A program made the position numbers and the translations under genes. Under the pieces are notes generated by a model. It was given only the letters and a program-made list of their open reading frames with translations, was not told where the DNA came from and did no database searches. A stretch of 64,000 bases of DNA from Streptomyces inusitatus (lineage in GTDB: Bacteria > Actinomycetota > Actinomycetes > Streptomycetales > Streptomycetaceae). The DNA lies in assembly GCF_014651115.1 (NCBI RefSeq), contig NZ_BMWG01000013.1, positions 1 to 64,000 on the forward strand. The letters are read 5' to 3'. Below are positions 24,613 to 33,912 of this stretch, piece by piece. The number at the start of each line of letters is the position of its first letter. Position 1 is the stretch's first letter.

Positions 24613-24963
24613 GTGCGGATCGGGGAACTCGCCAGGGCGGCCGGCGTTTCGACGCGGGCTCTCCGGTACTACGAACAGCGCGGACTGCTCCAAGCCCGTC
24701 GCCGGGACAATGGATACCGCGAGTACGACGATTCCGCCGTCATCCGTGTGCACAACGTCCGGGCGCTCCTGGACGCGGGTCTCAAAGTCGACGACATCCG
24801 CGAACTCAACCTGTCCCTGGACGAGAAGCAACTTGAGCATATTCCGAACTGCGAGGCGTACGTCCTGTACCAACAGCGGCTTCGAGCCGTCCAGGCCCAG
24901 TTGGCGGCGCTCACCGAGGTGGAGAGCAGACTTCAGGCCAAGCTCGCCGGAGTCCCCAAGTGA
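24613..24963 (+). CDS. MerR-family transcriptional regulator
   Basis: A 116-residue short MerR: VRIGELARAAGVSTRALRYYEQRGLLQARRRDNGYREY is the winged HTH (residues 1-37) with the signature RYYE; then the helical hairpin VHNVRALLDAGLKVDDIREL and a long dimerisation helix (YVLYQQRLRAVQAQLAALTEV). It lacks the C-terminal Cys or ligand domain of metal sensors, so it resembles small MerR proteins controlling efflux. The GTG at 24613 follows a GGGGGG site. It lies 16 bases after the MFS gene and is probably its activator through the long-spaced promoter. A hairpin ends the operon. Confidence 0.9.
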   Translation: MRIGELARAAGVSTRALRYYEQRGLLQARRRDNGYREYDDSAVIRVHNVRALLDAGLKVDDIRELNLSLDEKQLEHIPNCEAYVLYQQRLRAVQAQLAALTEVESRLQAKLAGVPK

Positions 24964-24980
24964 TCCGCCTCCTCGCCGGA

Positions 24981-25019
24981 AACGCCTCGCTCTCGCCGGA
25001 GGGACGAGAGCGAGGCGTT
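24981..25019. terminator. 15-bp hairpin between MerR and class I fumarase
   Basis: AACGCCTCGCTCTCG (24981-24995) pairs with CGAGAGCGAGGCGTT (25005-25019) around a 9-base loop. It lies 17 bases past the merR stop and 6 bases past the fumarase stop on the other strand, so it is bidirectional. Confidence 0.8.
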
Positions 25020-25025
25020 CCGCTG

Positions 25026-26693
<1,668 letters not shown>

Positions 26694-26879
26694 CGCGGCC
26701 ATTCCTCACTCGGCAGACTTGACGGACATAACACACTTGGCGGGCGGCGGGGCGGCTTCCAGCGTAGAGCGCGCCCGGCGGTGGGGTTCGGTGAGGTAAG
26801 GCTCAGTCGCCGAGGCCCGGGGCGCGCTGTGCCGTGTGGCCCCTGGTCGCGATCTATCGCGTTTCGCTACCCTGGCTCT

Positions 26880-27557
26880 GTGGACCTCGAAAAGCAGCCC
26901 CAGAAGCCTGTCGCCCCCCTGGAGCCCGGCGCGCCCTCCCGTGCTTCCGATGCCCTTCGCGCGTCCGACGCCGACCGTGACCGGATCGCCGACATTCTCC
27001 GGGACGCCCTGGCGGAGGGGCGGCTCGACCCCGAGGAGCACTCCGAGCGGATCGACCGCGTCTACCGGGCCAAGACCGTGGGCGAGCTCCAGCCCATCGT
27101 CCAGGACCTCCCCGCGGTCCCGGCGGAGAAGACCTCCGAGACCTATGCGTACGGCCCCGAGGCCGAGGGGGAGGCCGGTGAGAATCTGGTCGCCGTCTTC
27201 TCCTCCTCCGTCCGCAAGGGGCGCTGGCGCGTCGGCCGCCGCACCAATGCCTTCGCCCTCTTCGGGAACATCGAGCTGGACCTCACCCAGGCCCTGTTCG
27301 AGCAGCGGACCACGGTGATCAATGCGACCTCGGTCTTCGGCAATGTCGAGGTGCGCGTCCCGGAGAACATCACCCTGCGCGGCAATGGGAACGGGATCTT
27401 CGGGAACTTCGAGGTCAGCACCTTGGAGGCGGCCAATCCGGATGCTCCGGTGGTGATCGTCAACGGATACTCGGTTTTCGGAAATGTCGAGGCCCGGCCC
27501 AAGCGGGGGCACAGGGTCTCCGACCTCCAGGATCGCCTGCGCAAATACCTCGGCTGA
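26880..27557 (+). CDS. DUF1707 protein with LiaF-like C-terminal domain
   Basis: A 225-residue protein: a Pro-rich start, then the DUF1707 domain (RASDADRDRIADILRDALAEGRLDPEEHSERIDRVYRAKTVGELQPIVQDL) and a C-terminal beta-rich region of repeating strands (ALFGNIELDLTQA, SVFGNVEVRVPENI, GIFGNFEVST, YSVFGNVEARP). The last is LiaF/DUF2154-like and forms a beta solenoid in related membrane stress proteins. It is soluble here, with no membrane segment. The GTG at 26880 has no ribosome site; TACCCT ends 6 bases before it, so the message is probably leaderless. It is divergent from the class I fumarase gene. Confidence 0.85.
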   Translation: MDLEKQPQKPVAPLEPGAPSRASDALRASDADRDRIADILRDALAEGRLDPEEHSERIDRVYRAKTVGELQPIVQDLPAVPAEKTSETYAYGPEAEGEAGENLVAVFSSSVRKGRWRVGRRTNAFALFGNIELDLTQALFEQRTTVINATSVFGNVEVRVPENITLRGNGNGIFGNFEVSTLEAANPDAPVVIVNGYSVFGNVEARPKRGHRVSDLQDRLRKYLG

Positions 27558-27710
27558 CGGCCGCGCGCTCCGGAGCGGTTTTCGGCCTTGAGCGCCCGCG
27601 CGCGGTTTCGCGCCCCCGGCCTCTGCGCCACTCAGTGCATAGGAGTGCGTACAGCGGGTAGGGAGTGCTGCATCGTCTCTCGCTCGCGAAGCCGTCGTCA
27701 GGAGTAGACC

Positions 27711-28064
27711 GTGCTGCAACTGCCGTACCAGTCCTTGCAGGTGACCGCTGTTCCGTCTCAGCGTGTCCCCGCGAGGGAAGACCAGGACGGACCCTGGCAC
27801 GCGGAGGCGGTGTGCCGTCGGGACGAGGCCGGGCTGTTCTTCGCCCCGTCCAAGGAGCCGACAGCCGCGCGGCTGTCCCGTGAGGAGGCCGCCAAACAGG
27901 TCTGTGCCCGCTGCCCGGTGATGGTCGAGTGCCAGGAGCACGCGCTGCTCCAGCCCGAGCCTTACGGGGTGTGGGGCGGGCTGACGGCCGCGGAGCGCCG
28001 GGTGGTGCTGGCCCGGCGCAGGCGGCGCGATGTCGACGTCAAGAAGACCCAGTCCGCGGCCTGA
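27711..28064 (+). CDS. wblI: WhiB-like iron-sulfur regulator
   Basis: A 117-residue protein with the WhiB pattern of four Cys: one in EAVCRRDEA (~residue 35), a pair in CARCPVMVEC with CxxC and CxxxxxC spacing, and the GVWGG turn before a basic tail (RRVVLARRRRRDVDVKK) that contacts DNA. WhiB proteins hold a [4Fe-4S] cluster, bind the primary sigma factor and respond to oxygen or NO. The position between the class I fumarase/DUF1707 genes and glpX is where I recall S. coelicolor wblI (SCO5046), so the symbol rests on memory of synteny. The GTG follows CAGGAG by 6 bases. Confidence 0.85.
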   Translation: MLQLPYQSLQVTAVPSQRVPAREDQDGPWHAEAVCRRDEAGLFFAPSKEPTAARLSREEAAKQVCARCPVMVECQEHALLQPEPYGVWGGLTAAERRVVLARRRRRDVDVKKTQSAA

Positions 28065-28079
28065 GCCGGATTCCCGGCC

Positions 28080-28109
28080 AGGGGTCGCCCACCGCACTGG
28101 GCGACCCCT
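28080..28109. terminator. 12-bp hairpin between wblI and glpX
   Basis: AGGGGTCGCCCA (28080-28091) pairs with TGGGCGACCCCT (28098-28109), loop of 6 bases, followed by a T-rich tract on the plus strand. It lies between convergent genes. Confidence 0.8.
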
Positions 28110-28154
28110 TTCGTCTGCGTCTTTCGTCTGTGTCGTCTCTTCCGGGCTTGTTCT

Positions 28155-29183
28155 CTACTGGGCGCGGTCGAAGTCGACCTGGCTGTAGGCGCGCAGCTTC
28201 GACAGCCGGTGCGTGGAGTCGATCTGGCGGATGGTGCCCGACTTGGAGCGCATCACCAGCGACTGGGTGGTGGCCGTGGCGCCCCCGTACCGCACCCCGC
28301 GCAGCAGCTCGCCGTCGGTGATCCCGGTCGCGACGAAGAAGACGTTGTCCCCCTTCACCAGGTCGTCGGTGAGGAGCACCCGGTCCAGGTCGTGGCCCGC
28401 GTCCAGCGCCCGGCGGCGCTCGGCCTCGTCCTTCGGCCAGAGCTTGCCCTGGATCGTGCCGCCGAGGCACTTGATCGCGCAGGCCGTGATGATGCCCTCG
28501 GGGGTGCCGCCGACGCCCATCAGCAGATCGACGCCGGTGCCCTCGCGCACCGCCATGATCGCGCCGGCCACATCGCCGTCCGAGATGAACTTGATGCGCG
28601 CGCCGGTCTCGCGGATCTCCTTGACGATGGACTCGTGGCGCGGCCGGTCCAGGACGACGACGGTCACATCCTCGGGGGCGACGCCCTTGGCCTTGGCGAC
28701 GCGGCGGATGTTGACCTGAACGGGGGCGTTGATGTCGACGAAGTCGGCCGCCTCCGGGCCGGTCACCAGCTTGTCCATGTAGAAGACGGCCGACGGGTCG
28801 AACATCGCGCCCCGGTCGGTGGCGGCGAGCACCGCGATCGCGTTCGGCATGCCCTTGGCCGCCAGGGTGGTGCCGTCGATCGGGTCCACGGCGATGTCGC
28901 ACTCGGCCCCGGTGCCGTCGCCGATGCGCTCCCCGTTGAAGAGCATGGGCGCTTCGTCCTTCTCGCCCTCGCCGATGACGACGACGCCGTTCATCGAGAC
29001 GGTGTGGACGAGGGTGCGCATGGCCCTGACGGCCGCGCCGTCGGCGCCGTTCTTGTCGCCGCGCCCCACCCAGCGGCCGGCGGCCATGGCGGCGGCCTCG
29101 GTGACCCGGACCAGCTCCAGGGCGAGGTTGCGGTCGGGGGCCTCGGGCGAGACCTCCAGCTGGGACGGCATGTGCTCGGTCAT
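28155..29183 (-). CDS. glpX: Class II fructose-1,6-bisphosphatase
   Basis: A 342-residue gluconeogenic phosphatase that removes the C1 phosphate of fructose-1,6-bisphosphate. Metal-binding Asp/Glu residues lie in GRGDKNGADGAAV, VVIGEGEKDEAPML and CDIAVDPIDGTTLAAKG; the phosphate site GTGVDLLMGVGGTPEGIITACAIK is complete. Length is normal. The ATG at 29183 has AAAGGTG 8 bases upstream, so the long open frame to 29393 is rejected. It is divergent from the DUF4245 gene. Streptomycetes use this class as their main fructose-bisphosphatase. Confidence 0.95.
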   Translation of the reverse strand: MTEHMPSQLEVSPEAPDRNLALELVRVTEAAAMAAGRWVGRGDKNGADGAAVRAMRTLVHTVSMNGVVVIGEGEKDEAPMLFNGERIGDGTGAECDIAVDPIDGTTLAAKGMPNAIAVLAATDRGAMFDPSAVFYMDKLVTGPEAADFVDINAPVQVNIRRVAKAKGVAPEDVTVVVLDRPRHESIVKEIRETGARIKFISDGDVAGAIMAVREGTGVDLLMGVGGTPEGIITACAIKCLGGTIQGKLWPKDEAERRRALDAGHDLDRVLLTDDLVKGDNVFFVATGITDGELLRGVRYGGATATTQSLVMRSKSGTIRQIDSTHRLSKLRAYSQVDFDRAQ

Positions 29184-29334
29184 CGGAGCGCACCTTTCTG
29201 TACGACGACGGCCGGAATGAGGGTTTTGAGGGGGTTTCCGGGGGTGCCCCCAGGAAGACACATTATCCGCCCACCGACAGAATGAGCAGTGGGGCCCACG
29301 TTTGAGCGCGCACCTCGGATGCGACGATGGTGTC

Positions 29335-29892
29335 GTGGCAGGTATGCGAGGCAGACAGACGATCCGCGACATGATTCTTTCGATGCTGGCCATCGGAGGC
29401 GTCGTCGGCGTGATCTACTACACGGCTCTTCCCAACGACGACGAGGGCGATCCGCTCAAGCGGGTCGACTATCGCGTGGAGCAGGTGACGGCACAGCGCG
29501 CCGCGCCGTATCCGATCGTCGCGCCCAAGGGCCTGCCCGAGGCGTGGAAGCCGACCTCGGTCTCCTACAAGGGGTACGACGGCGACGCCTGGCACCTCGG
29601 GTTCCTCGACCCGGACAAGGAGTATGTGGCGGTCGAGCAGTCGACCGAGGTCAAGGCCAAGTTCATTCCCAAGGTCACCCACCGGGCCGAGAACACCGGC
29701 AAGACGCAGCAGGTGAACGGCGAGGCCTGGCAGCGCTGGGAGGGGCCGAAGTACGACGCCCTGGTGCGCGAGGAGAAGGGCGCGATCACGGTGGTGACGG
29801 GCACCGCCCCGCTGTCCCGGCTGACGGAGATGGCGGCGGCGCTGGAGTCGAAGCCCGTGCCGAAGCCCTCCCCGGCGATCCCCAAGACCTGA
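29335..29892 (+). CDS. DUF4245 membrane-anchored protein
   Basis: A 185-residue protein with one N-terminal membrane helix (residues ~12-32: MILSMLAIGGVVGVIYYTALP) and an extracytoplasmic domain of strands (APYPIVAPKGLPEAWKPTSVSYKG, WHLGFLDPDKEYVAVEQS, EAWQRWEGPKYDALV, AITVVTGTAPLSRLTEMAAAL), the pattern of DUF4245. Function is unknown. The GTG at 29335 follows GACGAT by 6 bases with no ribosome site, so it is probably leaderless; an in-frame ATG at 29344 is the alternative. It ends at a strong hairpin. In Streptomyces it commonly adjoins glpX, as here. Confidence 0.85.
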   Translation: MAGMRGRQTIRDMILSMLAIGGVVGVIYYTALPNDDEGDPLKRVDYRVEQVTAQRAAPYPIVAPKGLPEAWKPTSVSYKGYDGDAWHLGFLDPDKEYVAVEQSTEVKAKFIPKVTHRAENTGKTQQVNGEAWQRWEGPKYDALVREEKGAITVVTGTAPLSRLTEMAAALESKPVPKPSPAIPKT

Positions 29893-29905
29893 GGCTTCCC
29901 CTGCG

Positions 29906-29944
29906 CAAGGGCCGCCGCACCCGGCAGGGGTGCGGCGGCCCTTG
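29906..29944. terminator. 16-bp hairpin after the DUF4245 gene
   Basis: Positions 29906-29921 (CAAGGGCCGCCGCACC) pair with 29929-29944 with no mismatch, loop of 7 bases, 14 bases after the stop. It also lies downstream of the facing nitroreductase gene. Confidence 0.85.
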
Positions 29945-29979
29945 TGCGTACCGGCCGGTGGGCCGGTGGCGTCGACCGG

Positions 29980-30570
29980 TCAGACGGTGGTGACCACGTC
30001 GTCGTAGTCGAGGCGCGGCAGGCGCGGGAGGGAGGCGCCCTCGCCCGGCCGGCCGATGTTGACGATCATCAGCGGGGTGTGGTCGTCGTCCAGGAACTCC
30101 TTCTGGACGCCGGCGAAGTCGAAGCCGGTCATCGGGCCCGCGGCCAGACCGGCGGCGCGCACGCCGACGATGAAGTACGCGGCCTGGAGCGCGCTGTTCA
30201 TGCCGGCGTTCGACTCGCGGGTCGAACGCTCCGAGAAGAAGACGTCCTTCGCCTGCGGGAAGTGCGGGAGCAGCCGGGGCAGCTCCTCGTGGAACTCATT
30301 GTCCGCGGCGAGGATCGCGACGAGCGGCGCGGTGCGGGTCTTGGCCCGGTTCCCCTCGGACATGTGGGGCGCCAGACGCTCACGGGCCTCCTCCGAGCGG
30401 ACCAGGACGACCCGCATGGGGGTCTGGTTGAAGGCGGTCGGCCCGAACTTGACGAGGTCGTAGATCGCCTGGACCTGCTCATCGGTCACCTGCTCATCGG
30501 TGAACGTGTTGGCGGTACGAGCCTCGCGGAAGAGGAGGTCCTGGGCGACGGGGTCAAGGACGAGAGACAT
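29980..30570 (-). CDS. RutE/HadB-like nitroreductase family protein
   Basis: A 196-residue FMN-dependent reductase resembling malonic semialdehyde reductase RutE. It begins MSLVLDPVAQDLLFREARTANTF, with FMN-binding residues in YDLVKFGPTAFNQTPMRVVLV and in the middle NSALQAAYFIVGVRAAGLAAGPMTGFDF, close to the RutE pattern. It would reduce an aldehyde or nitro/quinone compound with NAD(P)H. The ATG at 30570 has AAAGGTG 8 bases upstream. The other rut genes are absent. An AT-rich inverted repeat lies 57-77 bases upstream, typical of a MarR-type operator, but no MarR gene adjoins. Confidence 0.85.
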   Translation of the reverse strand: MSLVLDPVAQDLLFREARTANTFTDEQVTDEQVQAIYDLVKFGPTAFNQTPMRVVLVRSEEARERLAPHMSEGNRAKTRTAPLVAILAADNEFHEELPRLLPHFPQAKDVFFSERSTRESNAGMNSALQAAYFIVGVRAAGLAAGPMTGFDFAGVQKEFLDDDHTPLMIVNIGRPGEGASLPRLPRLDYDDVVTTV

Positions 30571-30626
30571 GCGGCGCACCTTTCAGGGCGGTGGGGGTGT
30601 ACGACCGGGTGCAACCGTAGCGCAGT

Positions 30627-30647
30627 AGATTAAATTTCAACTAATCT
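30627..30647 (-). promoter_or_regulatory. AT-rich inverted repeat AGATTA-N9-TAATCT
   Basis: The centre also reads nearly palindromically on the minus strand (AGTTGAAATTTAATCT). It is a sharp AT island in GC-rich DNA 57-77 bases before the nitroreductase start, and resembles MarR-family operators (TTGAA...TTCAA-like). The regulator is unknown. Confidence 0.5.
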
Positions 30648-30711
30648 GCTCGGGTGAGCCGCCTCACATCGGCCGCTCTTCACCCCCGGGCGGCCCCACC
30701 TGCCTCTTCTC

Positions 30712-30954
30712 TCACTCCGAGGTTTCCTCGTCGCCCTCCGTGTCCGGTGCGGGGCCGCGCAGTGCCGCGTCCAGCCGGGCGCGCGCGCCCTCCAGCCAGT
30801 GGCGGCAGATCCGGGCCAGCTCCTCGCCGCGCTCCCAGAGCGCCAGCGACTCCTCCAGCGTGGTGCCGCCCGCCTCCAGCCGGCGTACGACGTCGATCAG
30901 CTCGTCCCTGGCCTGCTCGTATCCGAGCGCGGTCTCGTCCGTGTCAGCGGTCAT
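30712..30954 (-). CDS. xseB: Exodeoxyribonuclease VII small subunit
   Basis: An 80-residue acidic protein that binds the large subunit XseA to form exonuclease VII, which degrades single-stranded DNA. The family core is seen in LGYEQARDELIDVVRRLEAGGTTLEESLALWERGEELARICRHWLEGARARLDAA. The ATG at 30954 has AGGA 9 bases upstream, while the ATG at 30963 touches it. The gene lies 79 bases after xseA on the same strand and should be co-transcribed with it. Confidence 0.93.
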   Translation of the reverse strand: MTADTDETALGYEQARDELIDVVRRLEAGGTTLEESLALWERGEELARICRHWLEGARARLDAALRGPAPDTEGDEETSE

Positions 30955-31033
30955 GCGATCCATTCCTGCCTGTGGCTACTGTTTTCCGCGGGATGCGGGG
31001 CTTCCTGGGGGTACGGGGACGGCGGTGCGGGGC

Positions 31034-32242
31034 TCAGTCCGTGACCCGTACGGCGAACTCGCCCTCCGAGACCCGGGCCCGCAGCGCCTCGCCCGCCGTC
31101 ACCTCGCCGGCCGAGCGCACCACCGTGCCGTCGTCGCGCCGCAGCACCGCGTACCCCCGCTCCAGGGTCGCGGCGGGGGAGAGCGAGACCACGCGCGCCC
31201 GGGTGTGCGCCAGCTCCGAGTCCGCGCGGTCCAGCAGATGCCCCAGCACCCGCCGGCTGCGGGCGACCAGGGCGTCGGCCTCCGCCTCCCGCTGGTCGAC
31301 CATCCGGTGCGGATGCTCCATCGAGGGACGGGAGAGGGCATGGGCCAGCCCCCGCTCCTCGCGCTCCAGCAGCGACCGGACCGTCCGCAGCGAACGGTCC
31401 CTGAGCTGCCGCACCCGCTCCAGCTCCTCGCCCACGTCCGGCACCACCTTCTTGGCGGCGTCGGTCGGCGTCGAGGCCCTCAGATCGGCGACCAGGTCGA
31501 GCAGCGGGGCGTCCGGCTCGTGCCCGATCGCCGAGACCACCGGCGTACGGCACTCGGCGACCGCGCGCACCAGCCGCTCGTCCGAGAACGGCAGCAGATC
31601 CTCCACGCTGCCGCCGCCCCGCGCCACGATGATCACATCCACCTCGGCCAGCTCGTCCAGCTCCTGGACGGCCTGGACCACCTGGCTGACCGCGCGCACC
31701 CCCTGGACCGCGACATTGCGCACCTCGAAGCGGACGGCGGGCCAGCGCCGCCGCGCGTTCTCCAGGACATCGCGCTCGGCGGCGGAGGCCCGGCCGCAGA
31801 CCAGCCCCACCCGGTGCGGCAGAAACGGGAGCGGCTTCTTCCGGTCGGCGGCGAAGAGACCCTCGGCGCCGAGGCGGCGCTTCAGCTGCTCCAGCCGGGC
31901 CAGCAGCTCGCCGATGCCCACCGGCCGTATCTCCACGGCCCGCAGCGACAGCTGCCCCCGGGGCGCGTACCACTCCGGCTTGGCGTGCACCACGACCCTG
32001 GCGCCCTCGGTCACGATGTCGGCCACGGCGTCGAACACTTGCCGGTAGCAGGTGACGCCCACCGAGATGTCGTGCGCGGGATCCCGCAGGGTCAGAAAGA
32101 CCACGCCCTGCCCGGGCCGCCGCGACAACTGGGTGATCTGCCCCTCCACCCAGACCGCCCCGAGCCGGTCGATCCAGCCGCCGATCAGCCGGGACACCTC
32201 GCCGACGGGGAGCGGGGCGTCCGGGGACGTGTTGAGAGCCAT
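31034..32242 (-). CDS. xseA: Exodeoxyribonuclease VII large subunit
   Basis: A 402-residue nuclease subunit with an N-terminal OB fold (PLPVGEVSRLIGGWIDRLGAVWVEGQITQLSRRPGQGVVFLTLRDP) that binds single-stranded DNA, the catalytic core (HRVGLVCGRASAAERDVLENARRRWP; VDVIIVARGGGSVEDLLPFSDERLVRAV; TPVVSAIGHEPDAPLLDLVADLRASTPTDAA) and a C-terminal coiled coil that carries the small subunits. The ATG at 32242 has no Shine-Dalgarno sequence, but TACGCT ends 7 bases before it, suggesting a leaderless message. The xseB gene follows 79 bases downstream. Confidence 0.95.
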   Translation of the reverse strand: MALNTSPDAPLPVGEVSRLIGGWIDRLGAVWVEGQITQLSRRPGQGVVFLTLRDPAHDISVGVTCYRQVFDAVADIVTEGARVVVHAKPEWYAPRGQLSLRAVEIRPVGIGELLARLEQLKRRLGAEGLFAADRKKPLPFLPHRVGLVCGRASAAERDVLENARRRWPAVRFEVRNVAVQGVRAVSQVVQAVQELDELAEVDVIIVARGGGSVEDLLPFSDERLVRAVAECRTPVVSAIGHEPDAPLLDLVADLRASTPTDAAKKVVPDVGEELERVRQLRDRSLRTVRSLLEREERGLAHALSRPSMEHPHRMVDQREAEADALVARSRRVLGHLLDRADSELAHTRARVVSLSPAATLERGYAVLRRDDGTVVRSAGEVTAGEALRARVSEGEFAVRVTD

Positions 32243-32356
32243 ACGAGCGAGCGTAACGGCCGGGTCCGACAATGCCCCCCGACGACCTGAGCCCGCCCCG
32301 GGGGACCCGGCCGGCCGCGCGCGTACCCCGCCGCGCGACACGCCTCAGGCCCCGCC

Positions 32357-33760
32357 TCAGAGCCTCCGGGCCCTCCGGGGCTCCTGGGGCCCGTCCCCGC
32401 CCCCTGGGCGCACCGCACGCCCCCACAGCACCGCGAGCACCACCAGACCCACCCCCAGCCACACCACACCCACCAGCTGCGCTGTGCCGGACGCCTCCAC
32501 GATCACCGCGATCAGGATCGCCGCGCCCAGCGCCGGGGCCACCAGATGGCGCAGCCAGTGCGGCGGGCCCTCCATCCGCCGGACCACGAACCAGCCGATC
32601 ACGCTCGCGTGCAGCAGCACGAACGCCGTCAGCGCGCCGATGTCCACCACCGACACCAGCAGGCCCAGACCGTCCGCCCGCCGCGCCGCCCACACCGCCG
32701 CCACCAGGTTCACCGCCGCCGCCAGCAGCAGCGCGACCCGGGGCGTACCGCCGTCCGTACGGGCCAGCACGCGCGGCAGCCGCTGCTCCCGCGCCATGGC
32801 GAAGAGCAGCCGGCCCGCCGCCGCCTGCCCCGCCAGCGCCGCGAAGGCCGCCCCGATCGCCTTGCTCACCGCGATCAGATCGTGCAGCCAGGAGCCGACC
32901 GAGGCGTCCACCGCGTCGTAGAACGCCGCGCCCTGCTTGGCCGGATTCGCCGCCAGCTCCGCCGAGGACACCGGCTCCAGCAGCGCCGCCAGATACGTCT
33001 GCACGAAGAAGAGCACCCCCGCCAGGGCCAGACAGAGCAGCACCGCCCTCGCGACCTTCCGCGACCCGCCGGTCACCTCCTCCGCGAAGGAGGCGATGGC
33101 GTCGAAGCCCAGATACGACAGGACCGCCACCGACACCGCGCCGAACACGGCCGCCATCGAGAACGCGGTGTCCCCGACGAGCGGCGAGAGCCAGTCCCGC
33201 CGCGCCCCGTCCCGGGCCAGCACGACCACCGCCGACACTACGAACACCACCAGCACCACGATCTCCATCGCCAGCACCGCGAAGCCGACCCGGGCCGCCG
33301 CCCGTACGCCCCACAGATTCAGCAGCGTGGTCACCACGACGGCGATCCCCGTCCACACCCACCGGTCGACCTGCGGTACCAGCGCCTCCATCGCGATCCC
33401 CGAGAAGAGGTACGCGACGGCCGGGATGAGGAGATAGTCGAGCAGCGCCATCCACCCGGCGATGAACCCGGGCCCCTCGCCCAGCGCCTTGCGGGCATAG
33501 GTGAAGACCGACCCGGCCTGCGGCGCGACCCGCACCATCTGCGCGTAGCTCAGCGCCGTGAACGCCATGGCCACCGTGGCGACCGCGTACACCAGCGCCA
33601 CCGCGCCGTGAGACTTGGCGTCGAGCGTGCCGAAGACCCCGACCGGGGCCATCGGGGCGATGAACAGCAGCCCGTACACCACCAGATCGCGGAAGCCGAG
33701 AGTCCGCCGCAGCCCGCCGCCCTCCCCGGCCGGGCCGGGGACCTCTTCAGCTGTGGCCAT
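32357..33760 (-). CDS. APC-family amino-acid permease
   Basis: A 467-residue inner-membrane protein with about 12 helices. Helix 1 contains VVYGLLFIAPMAPVGVFG, the unwound substrate-binding segment of APC transporters, helix 6 SVAVLSYLGFDAIASFAEEV, and helix 8 carries the GAAFAALAGQAAAGRLLFAMAREQRLP motif. The charged tail ends in GPQEPRRARRL. It resembles the APA group that takes up basic or neutral amino acids or polyamines by proton symport. The ATG at 33760 has GGAGGG 4 bases upstream. It is divergent from ispH, with a 150-base gap. Substrate is not predictable from sequence here. Confidence 0.88.
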   Translation of the reverse strand: MATAEEVPGPAGEGGGLRRTLGFRDLVVYGLLFIAPMAPVGVFGTLDAKSHGAVALVYAVATVAMAFTALSYAQMVRVAPQAGSVFTYARKALGEGPGFIAGWMALLDYLLIPAVAYLFSGIAMEALVPQVDRWVWTGIAVVVTTLLNLWGVRAAARVGFAVLAMEIVVLVVFVVSAVVVLARDGARRDWLSPLVGDTAFSMAAVFGAVSVAVLSYLGFDAIASFAEEVTGGSRKVARAVLLCLALAGVLFFVQTYLAALLEPVSSAELAANPAKQGAAFYDAVDASVGSWLHDLIAVSKAIGAAFAALAGQAAAGRLLFAMAREQRLPRVLARTDGGTPRVALLLAAAVNLVAAVWAARRADGLGLLVSVVDIGALTAFVLLHASVIGWFVVRRMEGPPHWLRHLVAPALGAAILIAVIVEASGTAQLVGVVWLGVGLVVLAVLWGRAVRPGGGDGPQEPRRARRL

Positions 33761-33912
33761 CCGGCCCTCCGTCCGTCGCGGGCGGCGCGTCCGCCGTCGT
33801 GCCCGCCGTCGTGCCCGCCGCCGTGTCTGCCGCGTGCGGGTCGCGTGCGTCCTCAAGTCTTCCCCCGGGCGGTGAGATCCCGCCTCTTCTGAGCGGCCTT
33901 ACGATGGGAGGC

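Noticed and set aside
30951..33455. An 834-codon open frame over xseA and the permease
   Set aside because: It is out of frame with both genes and reads as Gly/Arg repeats; xseA and the permease have full family motifs.
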